43,176 nucleotides of DNA. Source: Haloferax elongans ATCC BAA-1513. GTDB taxonomy: Archaea; Halobacteriota; Halobacteria; Halobacteriales; Haloferacaceae. The stretch's first letter is position 1. Each line of letters opens with the position of its first letter. This document shows positions 1 through 8,069 of the stretch, piece after piece. The translations under genes were made by a program, and so were the position numbers. The notes beneath the pieces are model-generated. The model had not been told where the DNA came from and searched no databases. It saw only the letters and a program-made list of their open reading frames with translations. The stretch covers positions 7,003-50,178 of the forward strand of contig NZ_AOLK01000018.1 in assembly GCF_000336755.1 (NCBI RefSeq), written 5' to 3'.

Positions 1-141
1 GCAGTGTTCGTTCATTACTATAACTTTCAGCGACCGCATCAATCGCTCGACGGACGACCGCCAGCTCAGGAGGTTAACTAGACAGTGCCCTGTCGAACAA
101 TCAGTCAGCAAAACGGGGGTTGCTTATGACCGCCCCGAATC
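1..141. other. Window-edge non-coding stretch
   Basis: No gene is supported here. It lies beyond the 3' end of the leftward hydrolase gene. AT-rich patches near 15-27 and 71-79 read on the minus strand as TATA-like, so the stretch may carry the promoter of a leftward gene outside the window. That gene cannot be seen. Confidence 0.3.
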
Positions 142-921
142 TCAGTCTGCCGACCGTGGCGGCTCCGAGTGCTCACCATCCGCCGCGCCAGGTCGAACTG
201 CCTCGACCCCAGCGTCGAGTACGTCGAGGACCTTCGAAAGCGTCCGTTCACGCGCCTCGCTGGCGAAGAACTCGTGTTCGCCATCGTACGGGACGAGGTT
301 CGACGCTGGCGTTCGTTCCCCGATAGTTCGAACGTCCACGACGCTGTCTGTCGGCGAGTAGAACACGACGTTCCGCGACGTAAACGGCGGCAGTGTCTGT
401 TGTGCCTCCCGAATCGTCCGGAGGAACGCAGGCGAGACACGGTCGGGTGCGTCCGCAACTTCGGCAGCGAGTTTCAACTCGCCCAGTGACTCCCGGGTGA
501 TTCCAGACGGGACGAGTCGCCGGGTCGTCGGCAGTCGACGAATCAGTGGGAACAGCATCTTGTCGAAGCCGTCGAGTGCCATCCCCCACCACGGGCTGAG
601 GAAGACCTGTCTGACCGCGAGGTCGAGGTGCGCACCGACGAGGCCGCCAGTGCTGTGGCTGAGTACGAGGTCGATGCCCCGGTCGAGGACGTACGCCCTG
701 ACGGGGTCGACGTACTGGCTGTCGAAGTCCCAGCCGTTCGTCGGGAGTTCGACTGCGTGGACGTGGTAGCCGGCGTGCGTGAGACGGTCGACGAGCCACT
801 CGACGCTTCGGTGGTCGGGCTTGTTCCCCCACCCGAGGACGAAAAGCAGGTCGTCGTCGAGGGGGTCGCCGTGTTGCGTGACGCGGACCGTCGGGCGTCG
901 GCGACGGGGACGGAGTCGCAT
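142..921 (-). CDS. Alpha/beta-hydrolase fold protein
   Basis: A 259-residue protein that looks like a serine alpha/beta hydrolase. The nucleophile-elbow region reads SHSTGG near residue 90, a GxSxG-like turn with Ser replacing the first Gly. An acid candidate (SPTDSVVD) and a C-terminal His (DGEHEFF) follow in the expected order for a Ser-Asp-His triad. There is no signal peptide or membrane segment, so it is probably cytoplasmic. The substrate is unknown. The start is ATG at 921, with a T-rich TATA-like element about 25-30 nt upstream at roughly 943-952. It lies 80 nt downstream of grpE on the same strand, but its own promoter suggests separate transcription. The fold is likely; activity is inferred only. 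Confidence 0.8.
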   Translation of the reverse strand: MRLRPRRRRPTVRVTQHGDPLDDDLLFVLGWGNKPDHRSVEWLVDRLTHAGYHVHAVELPTNGWDFDSQYVDPVRAYVLDRGIDLVLSHSTGGLVGAHLDLAVRQVFLSPWWGMALDGFDKMLFPLIRRLPTTRRLVPSGITRESLGELKLAAEVADAPDRVSPAFLRTIREAQQTLPPFTSRNVVFYSPTDSVVDVRTIGERTPASNLVPYDGEHEFFASEARERTLSKVLDVLDAGVEAVRPGAADGEHSEPPRSAD

Positions 922-1001
922 ATCACGACTGACGGGCGGTACAAAGAAAAGTCCTCGCTGGCGTCAGACGCGTCGGTGTCGGTTGCGACTCGCCGTGTTC
1001 G

Positions 1002-1742
1002 TTACTCGTCCTTACTGACCGTAATCTGTGCGGCGCGGATGACCTTGTCGGCCATCTCGTAGCCGGGTTGGAACACGTCAGCGATGGTGTCTGCCGGTTG
1101 GTCGCTCTCGACGCGCATCATCACTTCGTGGCGGTTCGGGTCGACCTCGGTCCCCGGTTCGGGGTCGATGACCGACACGTTCTCGTCTTCGAGGATGCGG
1201 TCGAACTCTTTGAGCGTCGATTCGACGCCGTCGCGGATGTCGGCGTCTTCGTCCTGACTCAGCGCGCGGACGAGGTTGTCGCGAACGGTGACGACGCGCT
1301 CGACGAAGTCCTCGGTCGCGCGGTCTTTGATTTGCTGTTGGCGCTTCTTCGCGCGCTTCTTGTAGTTCTGGAAGTCTGCCTGCGTCCGCTTGAGACGACT
1401 TTCGAGTTCAGAGGCTCGTTCTGTGGCCTCGTCGCGTTCGGATTCGAGTGCTTCGACACGGGATTCGAGGTCGGCGACCTTGGCGGCGAGGTCGTCGTCG
1501 TACTCCGAGACGCGGTCGGCGAGCGTCTCGACTTCGCCTGTCGCTTCCGCGTCGTCAGCGGCCGTCTCGCCGGCGTCCTTCGACCCGGTGGCCCCCTCGT
1601 CGGCACCCGAGTTCTCGTCTACGACCTCGTCGTCGAAGTCGAACGCGTCCTCGTCGTTCGACTGCGAGTCCGTGCTCGCGGCCGTCTCGTCGTCGGATTC
1701 TGCAGTCGGTTCCGTCACCGACTCGGCAGGGTCGTCGCTCAT
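1002..1742 (-). CDS. grpE: GrpE nucleotide exchange factor
   Basis: A 246-residue GrpE-family co-chaperone. In the family it releases ADP from DnaK (Hsp70) and works as a dimer in the cytoplasm. The first 75 residues or so are low-complexity and rich in Asp/Glu/Ser, a halophilic extension. A long heptad-rich helix follows (about residues 80-140), then the conserved C-terminal GrpE core ending with RHEVMMRVES, VFQPGYEMADKVIRAAQ and VSK. The start is ATG at 1742, with CTTAAG at 1767-1772 giving a TATA at leaderless spacing. DnaK and DnaJ are not in the window. They may lie to the left, beyond the hydrolase gene. Confidence 0.95.
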   Translation of the reverse strand: MSDDPAESVTEPTAESDDETAASTDSQSNDEDAFDFDDEVVDENSGADEGATGSKDAGETAADDAEATGEVETLADRVSEYDDDLAAKVADLESRVEALESERDEATERASELESRLKRTQADFQNYKKRAKKRQQQIKDRATEDFVERVVTVRDNLVRALSQDEDADIRDGVESTLKEFDRILEDENVSVIDPEPGTEVDPNRHEVMMRVESDQPADTIADVFQPGYEMADKVIRAAQITVSKDE

Positions 1743-1766
1743 GGACGGGTGAAGTGTCCGATAGGG

Positions 1767-1772
1767 CTTAAG
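1767..1772 (-). promoter_or_regulatory. TATA-like element of grpE
   Basis: CTTAAG on the minus strand, 25-30 nt before the grpE ATG. This is the spacing expected for an archaeal TATA box with a leaderless transcript. Confidence 0.45.
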
Positions 1773-1856
1773 AGTGTAGACTGCGAGGCGGCCGAAACAT
1801 TCTCACCGGGGCGCACCAGATACGGGAGTTCGCCCCCGCGTTCTCGCAAGCGGTGA

Positions 1857-2603
1857 TTACTGATACATCCCGAGCGGCCGTGCCTGTGAACTTTCTTCGT
1901 CGGCCTGCTGCATCTGCCGGGCGAACTGCTCTTTGGCCTGCCGTATCTCGGCTGCTCGGTCGATGAGGTCGTCGACCGGGACCTCGATACCCGTCAAGGG
2001 CTCGATGCCCTTCTTGATGATGATGCGGGCTGCCTCAGGGTCCGGGAACTGCGGGTCAGACTCGACGATGAGCCCGAGTGCCGGGAGGCCGGATTTGACA
2101 GCGTTGCTCAGGAGTGCACCCGTCGGCCCCGAGACGAGACCGGATTCAGTCGGCTTTCCGATGTCAACGTCGTCCAGTCGAGACAGGGCGTCGTGACAGC
2201 CGACGCCGTAGAGCGCCGGTGGCGCATCGGATTTCTCACGAGCGATGCCCGAGAGGAACACCGGCATCACGTCGAGGTCGTCGAACCACGGTTCGAGACA
2301 GACCGCGAGTTCAGTCGCCGCGTCCGGGCGGATTGGGACGTCGCTCTGCAACACGAGCAAATCGTGTTCCGCGTCGGCGTACAGGCGAACCGGCGGGTGG
2401 AGTGTGGGGTCGCCTTCCATGTAGACCGCGACGTCCGGGACGCCATCACAGTACACGTCCGCATAGTGGACCATGTCGAACACGTCTACGATGTGGTCGG
2501 CCGCAATCTTCCCGACGAGTCCGACACCCGGTAGCCCCTCGATGAGCGTCGGCGACTCGAGTTGGTCGGTGAGTTCGTCTTCGAGAACGGAAAGTCGTGC
2601 CAT
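1857..2603 (-). CDS. PAC2 family (proteasome assembly chaperone-like) protein
   Basis: A 248-residue protein of the archaeal PAC2 family (COG2047-like). The N-terminal LIEGLPGVGLVGKIAADHI is the family hallmark. Later conserved stretches include GVGCHDALSRL and GPTGALLSNAVKSGLPALGLIVES. The last 35 residues or so are a charged, Gln-rich helix. Eukaryotic PAC2 relatives help assemble the 20S proteasome. Archaeal members are usually called proteasome assembly chaperones by homology, and their direct role is less certain. The start is ATG at 2603, supported by a TATA-like TTTTACTTT at 2626-2634. It lies 114 nt upstream of grpE on the same strand, so both neighbours relate to protein quality control. 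Confidence 0.9.
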   Translation of the reverse strand: MARLSVLEDELTDQLESPTLIEGLPGVGLVGKIAADHIVDVFDMVHYADVYCDGVPDVAVYMEGDPTLHPPVRLYADAEHDLLVLQSDVPIRPDAATELAVCLEPWFDDLDVMPVFLSGIAREKSDAPPALYGVGCHDALSRLDDVDIGKPTESGLVSGPTGALLSNAVKSGLPALGLIVESDPQFPDPEAARIIIKKGIEPLTGIEVPVDDLIDRAAEIRQAKEQFARQMQQADEESSQARPLGMYQ

Positions 2604-2625
2604 AGGTGAACATGGACACCCAGTG

Positions 2626-2634
2626 AAAGTAAAA
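2626..2634 (-). promoter_or_regulatory. TATA-like element of the PAC2 gene
   Basis: TTTTACTTT read on the minus strand, 23-31 nt before the ATG at 2603. It fits a leaderless haloarchaeal transcript. Confidence 0.5.
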
Positions 2635-2793
2635 CCGCCGGGGTGGTGGGCCGGTCACACCCAGCCATCCACGTCGCAAGGGTGGCCTGGAAGCGCGGTT
2701 CTCGGCGTCACGGAAGCATCCCCGAGGCACGGCTCTCGGCGCTCGCCGCGCACTCCGAAACCGACAAACACGCCCCCATCAAATCGACGTGGT

Positions 2794-3735
2794 ATGAACC
2801 CGCTCCAGCGGTACGCGCCCCTCGTAGACGACGAGGAGGCGTTTTTCGAAGCCTGCGAGCGCCCGCTTCCGTCGGTGGTTCGCGTCAACACCATCAAGAC
2901 CACCGTGGCGCGTGCCCGTGAGGCCCTCGACGACGAGGGCGTCGCGTACGAACCGACCGACTGGCATCCAGGTATTCTGAAACTCGAAGACAGCAGTCCG
3001 GGGACGAACTGGCCGTACTTCCACGGCTGGCTCCACGGCCAAGAAGAAGTCTCCGCGCTTCCCGCTATCGCGCTCGACCCGCAACCGGGCGAGAAGGTGT
3101 GGGACACCTGCGCGGCACCGGGGTCGAAGACGACCCAGATTGCGGCGATGATGGACGACGAAGGCGTCCTCGTCGGCAACGACAACAATCTCGGCCGCCT
3201 CTCGGCGCTCCGCCACAACGCCGAGCGACTGGGCGTGACCAACCTCGCGGTCACGAATCAGGACGCTCGCAACTTCTCGATGAAGCCATTCGGCGAACGC
3301 AACCTCGACGAATCCGGCGCGTTCGAGGAGTTTGACCGCGTCCTCGTGGACGCGCCGTGTTCCTGTGAAGGGACCTGCCGGAAGAACCCCGACGTGCTCG
3401 ACGAGTGGCACATGGGTCACGTCGAGAGCGTCGCAGGCATCCAGAAGGGCATCCTCCGCCGCGCCGTGCAGGTGACGAAACCCGGCGGCACCGTGGTCTA
3501 CTCCACCTGTACCTTCGCGCCCGAGGAGAACGAAGCGGTCCTCGACTTCGTCCTCGAACGCGAGGACTGCGAACTCGTCGAGTGGGACGTTCCCGACGGC
3601 TTCGAAACGTCGTCCGGCGTCACCGAGTGGGAAGACGCCGAATACGACCCCTCGGTCGCCAAGGCGCGCCGCGTCTACCCCCACCAGAACGACACGGGCG
3701 GGTTCTTCACCGCGAAACTGGAGGTAGAGGCATGA
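2794..3735 (+). CDS. RsmB/NOP2/Sun-family RNA m5C methyltransferase
   Basis: A 313-residue SAM-dependent RNA cytosine-C5 methyltransferase. Visible motifs are the SAM site DTCAAPGSKTTQ (about residues 109-120), the catalytic DAPCSCEGT motif IV and the second Cys motif YSTCTFAPEENE. The two Cys residues are those used by the family for catalysis and product release. I chose ATG 2794 because the protein then begins MNPLQRYAPL, like archaeal relatives, while the longer upstream reading frame runs antisense into the PAC2 gene. It lacks the C-terminal PUA-like domain seen in RsmF-type enzymes. The next gene overlaps it by 4 nt and appears to supply that domain. The target (tRNA or rRNA) cannot be read from sequence. 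Confidence 0.92.
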   Translation: MNPLQRYAPLVDDEEAFFEACERPLPSVVRVNTIKTTVARAREALDDEGVAYEPTDWHPGILKLEDSSPGTNWPYFHGWLHGQEEVSALPAIALDPQPGEKVWDTCAAPGSKTTQIAAMMDDEGVLVGNDNNLGRLSALRHNAERLGVTNLAVTNQDARNFSMKPFGERNLDESGAFEEFDRVLVDAPCSCEGTCRKNPDVLDEWHMGHVESVAGIQKGILRRAVQVTKPGGTVVYSTCTFAPEENEAVLDFVLEREDCELVEWDVPDGFETSSGVTEWEDAEYDPSVAKARRVYPHQNDTGGFFTAKLEVEA

Positions 3736-4268
3736 AAGACGAGACCGCCGAAGACGAAAACTGGGGCCAGCAGTTCGACCGTCTCCCGGCGACGCCCGAC
3801 GACCGCGTCGTCGAGGGACGACCGTCCCGAGAAGAAGTCATCGACTGGTGGGTCGAGCGATTCGATATCGACCCCGAGTTGTTCGAGGGCTACACCTTCT
3901 GGGAGAAAGGAGCGGGGAAGATTTGGGCCTTCCACGGCGAGGTCGTCGACCCGATTCAAATCGAAGGCCTCGGAATGCGCATCCTCCGAACTCGCCAGCG
4001 ACACTGGAAGCCCTCGACGAACGCAGTGCAGCGCTTCTGCCGCGATGCCACGAAGAACGTCATCGAACTCAGTCCGGGCGAGGCGAAGGCGTTCGTCGCG
4101 GGTCACGACCAACAACTCGATTGGTGGGACGGCGACTGGGGCTACCTCGTCGCCGCCCACGAGATTGCGGGCGAGCGCGAACCGCTCGGTGTCGGTCTGT
4201 ATCTTCACGGCGAACTGCGCTCGACGGTTCCCAAAGGACGACAGGAAGACCTCGTCGAACTCGACTAA
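3732..4268 (+). CDS. PUA-like RsmF C-terminal-type protein
   Basis: A 178-residue protein whose ATG overlaps the methyltransferase stop (ATGA), so the two are almost certainly translationally coupled. The C-terminal half resembles the PUA-like RNA-binding domain fused to bacterial RsmF/NOP2-Sun enzymes. It has a leader such as GLGMRILRTRQRHWKPST, then ELSPGEAKAFVAGH, then GYLVAAHEIAGEREPLGVGLY, and ends on VPKGRQ like the PKGLR ending of that domain. The N-terminal 60 residues include a charged tail and FDIDPELFEGYTFWEKG. I infer that it is the RNA-recognition partner of the upstream enzyme, a fission of a protein fused elsewhere. A haloarchaeal DUF name probably exists for it. Confidence 0.8.
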   Translation: MKDETAEDENWGQQFDRLPATPDDRVVEGRPSREEVIDWWVERFDIDPELFEGYTFWEKGAGKIWAFHGEVVDPIQIEGLGMRILRTRQRHWKPSTNAVQRFCRDATKNVIELSPGEAKAFVAGHDQQLDWWDGDWGYLVAAHEIAGEREPLGVGLYLHGELRSTVPKGRQEDLVELD

Positions 4269-4284
4269 GCGACTCTCTCGGACC

Positions 4285-5787
4285 TTATTTCTCTCTGACT
4301 GTCCCGCCGGTCAGTCCCTCCCACTCGACGCGATAGCCGAGGTGCGAGAGAACCGCACTGGCGTCGTCGAGACCCCATTCGTCGAGGACCGACTCAACCT
4401 CCGAGAGCGACATCCCCGCCTCGATTTCCTCGCCGAGTTCGTCGAGGACGGGCGGTCGAACCAACGTCCGGCCGACGAGTTCGTGGTCGGGGAAGGAGAC
4501 GCCGTCAAGAGCATCGACTGCGACCCCGTTCGACTCGGCGACGGCGGCCAGCGAAAGCACGGCTTCGTCGGGCGCGAGGGCGTCAGGAAGCGTCGCGGCC
4601 GCGTCGGCGACGAGGTCCGATTCGTACTCTCGCAGAACGTCCACCACGTCTTTTACCCGAACCGACCCGGTGTAGGGGACGACGCGGTGGTCGCGGGCGG
4701 TAATCTCTTCGCCCACGCCTAGTGACTCGTCGACGGCGACGACCAGTTCCACGTCCTCTACGTCCGCGAGTTGACCCAGTTTCTTCTCGACGTATTCCGG
4801 GGTCCAAAAGCCCATAATCTCGAAGAAGATTCGAGCGTCGGCGTGTCGGTACTCGAAAGCGAAGTCCGGTATCATCACACTCGTCCCAGTCTCCAGCGGT
4901 TCCGGCTCCCTGACGAGCGTCCAATCGAGGTCGAGACCGCGGAACCGGGCCGCGAAGTCGGCCTCGACGTCGCTGTCGAATCCGGGTTCGGCCATCGGTT
5001 CGACGCCCGGAACGGCCACGTCGTCACTCGTCAGCGTCATCTCGCGCTCGCGGCCCCGGTCGTCGATAGTCGCCGTCAGCGTCCAGTCCCCGGCAGTGGC
5101 GACCGTTCGAAGCAGGCGTGCGAAGGCGGTTCCGTACCGCCGAGTTCGCTGAAAAAGCGCGTCCGGCCCGGTGACGACCACTTCCCGGCCGTTCGGAGTC
5201 TTCTCGATTTCGTACATCAGCCGAAGCCGTTTGACGGCCGAGACGAGCGCCTTCGGGTCGGAACTCCGTACTCGGACCTCGGTCGCGTCGAACAGGGCCG
5301 TCTGCGCCAAGGAGAGATTGTACTGTGCCAGCAACTCGTCGGGCGTCCACCGCGGGTCGAATGCGGCGAGAACCTGTTCGACCTCCCGGTCGGCGACGAG
5401 CGAGTCGTCTACGGCTTCTGGGGTCGAACCGAGCGCATCAGCTGCGCTGTCGAGGGCCGCCTGTCGCTCCTCGCGGGTCGTCACACCGCCGACCTCCATC
5501 GCCGCCTCGAACGCGGCGCGTCGAGCACGGGCGGGCGGCAGCGGCGCCTGCGTCTCGAAGACGGCGTCGCGGTCGAGAAGTGACGCGAACCCGCGGGCGA
5601 GTTTGAAGTCGTCCGCCTCGGATTCGAGGGCAGACAGCGCCTCGTCCAAATCGGCCCGCCGCTCGCCGACGTGTCGCTGAAAGACGCCGAGTGCCTTGGC
5701 GGCCAGCGGGCGGTCCTCGCGAGTCGCAAACTGCGGGTGATAGCCGCCGCCCGCCCGCGAGACGCGCAGGAGGTCTTTCGTCAGCAC
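4285..5787 (-). CDS. bax1: Bax1-like nuclease, XPB partner (DUF790)
   Basis: About 500 residues with the DUF790 layout. Archaeal DUF790 proteins are called Bax1 and work as XPB-associated nucleases. The N-terminus reads LTKDLLRVSRAGGGYHPQF. The C-terminal half has a PD-(D/E)xK-like core with IPDFAFEYRH and IFFEIMGFWTPEYVEKK, followed by LVVAVDESL, which match the D..E.K nuclease pattern. The GTG at 5787 is preferred; another GTG lies at 5796. Earlier starts would run into the divergent lipoprotein promoter and give an unlikely Arg-rich leader. The XPB gene sits on the same strand about 500 nt upstream, supporting the assignment. Expected role: cytoplasmic DNA repair. Confidence 0.85.
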   Translation of the reverse strand: MLTKDLLRVSRAGGGYHPQFATREDRPLAAKALGVFQRHVGERRADLDEALSALESEADDFKLARGFASLLDRDAVFETQAPLPPARARRAAFEAAMEVGGVTTREERQAALDSAADALGSTPEAVDDSLVADREVEQVLAAFDPRWTPDELLAQYNLSLAQTALFDATEVRVRSSDPKALVSAVKRLRLMYEIEKTPNGREVVVTGPDALFQRTRRYGTAFARLLRTVATAGDWTLTATIDDRGREREMTLTSDDVAVPGVEPMAEPGFDSDVEADFAARFRGLDLDWTLVREPEPLETGTSVMIPDFAFEYRHADARIFFEIMGFWTPEYVEKKLGQLADVEDVELVVAVDESLGVGEEITARDHRVVPYTGSVRVKDVVDVLREYESDLVADAAATLPDALAPDEAVLSLAAVAESNGVAVDALDGVSFPDHELVGRTLVRPPVLDELGEEIEAGMSLSEVESVLDEWGLDDASAVLSHLGYRVEWEGLTGGTVREK

Positions 5788-5882
5788 GAGCGACACGAGG
5801 CGCGGCGGCGACAAAAGCACCACGGGGCGGCGGTCGCGGACCGGACGGCAAAGTTCATGCCACCGGCGACGGAGGCGAAGAT

Positions 5883-6275
5883 ATGGAGCGCCGCCGTCTC
5901 CTCGGACTGCTCGCCGTCGGCCTGTCGTCGGGGTGTCTCGGCTCCCTCCCCGACTCGACTGGCCCGCGAACTCCGCCTTCAGCCCCCGCTGGCGAGCAGC
6001 GCTACACGCCGGAGACACCCCCCGTCAGAATCGCGACGTTCGACGCCAAAGAGACCGACGACGGCCGTCTCCGCGTGGTCGGCGAAGTCGTCAACGACTC
6101 CGAAACAGAACGTGTCGTCACTGTCGAGGCTCGCGTCAAGGCGGGCGAAACGGAATCGACTCGAACCGTCGGCGTAACGGTTCCCTCCGGCGAGACGGTT
6201 CCATTCGCGGTCGAGTTCGATATTTCGTTCGACGCGTTCGTCAAGGGCGGCAACTTAGACGTGACGCTCACCTGA
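5883..6275 (+). CDS. Small Tat-type lipoprotein
   Basis: A 130-residue secreted lipoprotein. It begins MERRRLLGLLAVGLSSGCLG: an Arg-rich Tat-like start, a short hydrophobic stretch and a lipobox with Cys near residue 18. The mature part resembles an FxLYD/Ig-like beta domain (VRIATFDAKETDDGRLRVVGEVVNDSE, then a beta-rich region ending VKGGNLDVTLT). Such small domains are common on haloarchaeal surfaces, and their partners are usually unknown. It is transcribed opposite to bax1 and xpb and sits between them, so it is probably unrelated to repair. The start ATG at 5883 gives the clean signal peptide. Confidence 0.8.
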   Translation: MERRRLLGLLAVGLSSGCLGSLPDSTGPRTPPSAPAGEQRYTPETPPVRIATFDAKETDDGRLRVVGEVVNDSETERVVTVEARVKAGETESTRTVGVTVPSGETVPFAVEFDISFDAFVKGGNLDVTLT

Positions 6276-6288
6276 AAACGCAGGTTTC

Positions 6289-7638
6289 CTACCGCCGCCG
6301 GTCCGCAACCCGTTCTTCTGCCGTCTCGACGCTCACGAGTTCGTAAAGAATCGCGTTCGAGCGGTCGGTCTTCGGCCGGAGGACGCGACCCAATCGCTGG
6401 GTGAACTCGCGTTCCGAACCCGACCCCGAGAGGAGAATCGCCACGTTCGCGTCTGGAACGTCCACGCCCTCGTCGAGGACGTTCGCCGCGACCACGGTGT
6501 CGTAGGTCCCATCGCGGAATCGCGACAGAATCTCGCGGCGCTCTTTGGTCCCCGTCTCGCTCGTGATTGGCGGCACGAGGAACCGCTGGGCGATGGTGTA
6601 GACGAGGTCGGTCGACGCGGTGAAGATGATGACGCGGTCGTCGCGGTGGCGGTCGAGGAGGCGACCGAGTTTGTCCACCTTCGCGTCGGAGTTCATCATC
6701 ACGTCGCGGGCGCGCTGCTTGGCCAGTAGGGCCTCCCGCGCTCTCGGGTCGTTCCCGGAGCGCATGACGAGCTTTTGGTAGTCGCTGCCCGAGTTCATCG
6801 ACAGCCCCGAGGTTCGAAGGTAGTTCACGAACGTCTCCTGTGCCTCCTCGTAGGCGTCGCGCTCGTCGGCCGTGAGTTCGACTTCGACCCGCCGAATCTC
6901 GTAGTCGGCGAGGTGCTCGCCCGCCAAGTCGTCTACGTCGAGGTGGTACACGCGCGGCCCGACGAGCGATTCGACGTGTTCGTGTGCGCCGTCTGGTCTT
7001 TCGAACGTCGCCGTCAAGCCGAGGCGAGCGGGGGCGGTGAGAAACCGCGGGATGTCGCGGTATCCTTCGCCACCGAGGTGGTGCACTTCGTCGAAGACGA
7101 CGAGGCCGAAGTCGCCGCCAACGTCGTCGGCGCGGAGAAACGCCGAGTCGTACGTCGAGACCGTAATCGCCTCCTGTCGTTGCTCGCCACCGCCGAAGCG
7201 GCCGACTGGCACGTCGAATTCGGTCTCTAACTCGCGTATCCACTGGTCCTGCAGGTCGATGGTCGGAACGACCACGAGCGTCGGAACCGAGTGGTGGGCT
7301 ATCGCGGCGACCGCGAGGACCGTCTTCCCCGCGCCGGTGGGGAGTTCAACAACACCGCGGCTGTCGGTGTCGACCCATGCATCCAACGCGGCCTGCTGGT
7401 ACTCGCGGAGGTCGTAGGTAGTCGAGAGGGAGAGCGAGGAGGAACCGGTCGCAATATGGTCGTCGTATGCGACACCAGCCTCGTCGAGTGCGTCTCGAAT
7501 CTCAGCGTATCGCATCGCAGGCGCTCGAAAGCCGCCGCTTCGGGGGTCGGATTCCACGCCCGGGAGGTCGATACCGACGGGAAGGGACTCGTCGGCGGCG
7601 ACGTGGACGGTCCCGTCTTCGAAACGCAGTGTCGTCAC
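6289..7638 (-). CDS. xpb: XPB-type DNA helicase
   Basis: A 449-residue superfamily 2 helicase, the usual length of archaeal XPB. It has an N-terminal damage-recognition-like region (1-75), Walker A PTGAGKT at 100-106, the DEVH box at 183-186, GLTAT motif III, a helical thumb-like insertion with many Arg/Lys, and motif VI QRLGRVLRP near the C-terminus. In this family it unwinds DNA 3' to 5' in nucleotide excision repair. The start is GTG at 7638, supported by a TATA box 25-32 nt upstream. Its known partner Bax1 is encoded downstream on the same strand, separated by a small lipoprotein gene on the other strand, so the pair is probably not one simple operon. Confidence 0.94.
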   Translation of the reverse strand: MTTLRFEDGTVHVAADESLPVGIDLPGVESDPRSGGFRAPAMRYAEIRDALDEAGVAYDDHIATGSSSLSLSTTYDLREYQQAALDAWVDTDSRGVVELPTGAGKTVLAVAAIAHHSVPTLVVVPTIDLQDQWIRELETEFDVPVGRFGGGEQRQEAITVSTYDSAFLRADDVGGDFGLVVFDEVHHLGGEGYRDIPRFLTAPARLGLTATFERPDGAHEHVESLVGPRVYHLDVDDLAGEHLADYEIRRVEVELTADERDAYEEAQETFVNYLRTSGLSMNSGSDYQKLVMRSGNDPRAREALLAKQRARDVMMNSDAKVDKLGRLLDRHRDDRVIIFTASTDLVYTIAQRFLVPPITSETGTKERREILSRFRDGTYDTVVAANVLDEGVDVPDANVAILLSGSGSEREFTQRLGRVLRPKTDRSNAILYELVSVETAEERVADRRR

Positions 7639-7662
7639 TACCGGCGGGTTGGCGAGGCGTGG

Positions 7663-7670
7663 TGATAAAT
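7663..7670 (-). promoter_or_regulatory. TATA box of the XPB helicase gene
   Basis: ATTTATCA on the minus strand, 25-32 nt before the GTG at 7638. It supports this start and a leaderless transcript. Confidence 0.6.
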
Positions 7671-7764
7671 CGACGGTCCGATTGGGGCCTCGGTGACGTG
7701 CTTGGGACCGGCCGACCGCCAGCCGTCCGAAGGTTCAAATCACATGGCCGAACAACGACTCGGT

Positions 7765-7914
7765 ATGAGCGACGACCTCGAAGACGCCGTAGCGAAGTTC
7801 CTCAGCGACTACAACAGCGCGATGAGCGAGTACGACAAAGGCTACGTCGACGCCGACGCGACGCTGTCGGTCATCGACTCGCACGTCGAAGAGTTGCGTG
7901 AAGCGCGCGAATAG
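7765..7914 (+). CDS. Small conserved-type acidic protein
   Basis: A 49-residue acidic, helical protein (MSDDLEDAVAKFL... ending VEELREARE). I do not recognise a function. An in-frame ATG at 7744 would add MAEQRLG. I prefer 7765 because a TATA-like TTCAAATC at about 7733-7740 lies 25-32 nt upstream of it, the normal leaderless spacing, and because MSDD starts are common in haloarchaea. Codon use is GC-rich with G/C third positions, like real genes here. It lies divergent from the XPB gene. It has no signal peptide, cysteines or membrane segment. Confidence 0.7.
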   Translation: MSDDLEDAVAKFLSDYNSAMSEYDKGYVDADATLSVIDSHVEELREARE

Positions 7915-8069
7915 CCAGCGTTACAGTTTCAGATAGCGTCTGCGTTGCACGCGACGCCAACGACACGCGAACAACGATGAGTGCGAGCTGAGAACACACG
8001 ACAGAGTCGGGCAGTGTTGTCCGGGCATGCGTGGGAAGAACTATCCCGGATGCCAACGCCGGGTAGACT

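Noticed and set aside
2473..2793. A longer N-terminus for the m5C methyltransferase.
   Set aside because: It is antisense to the PAC2 gene, and the protein's conserved start is at 2794.
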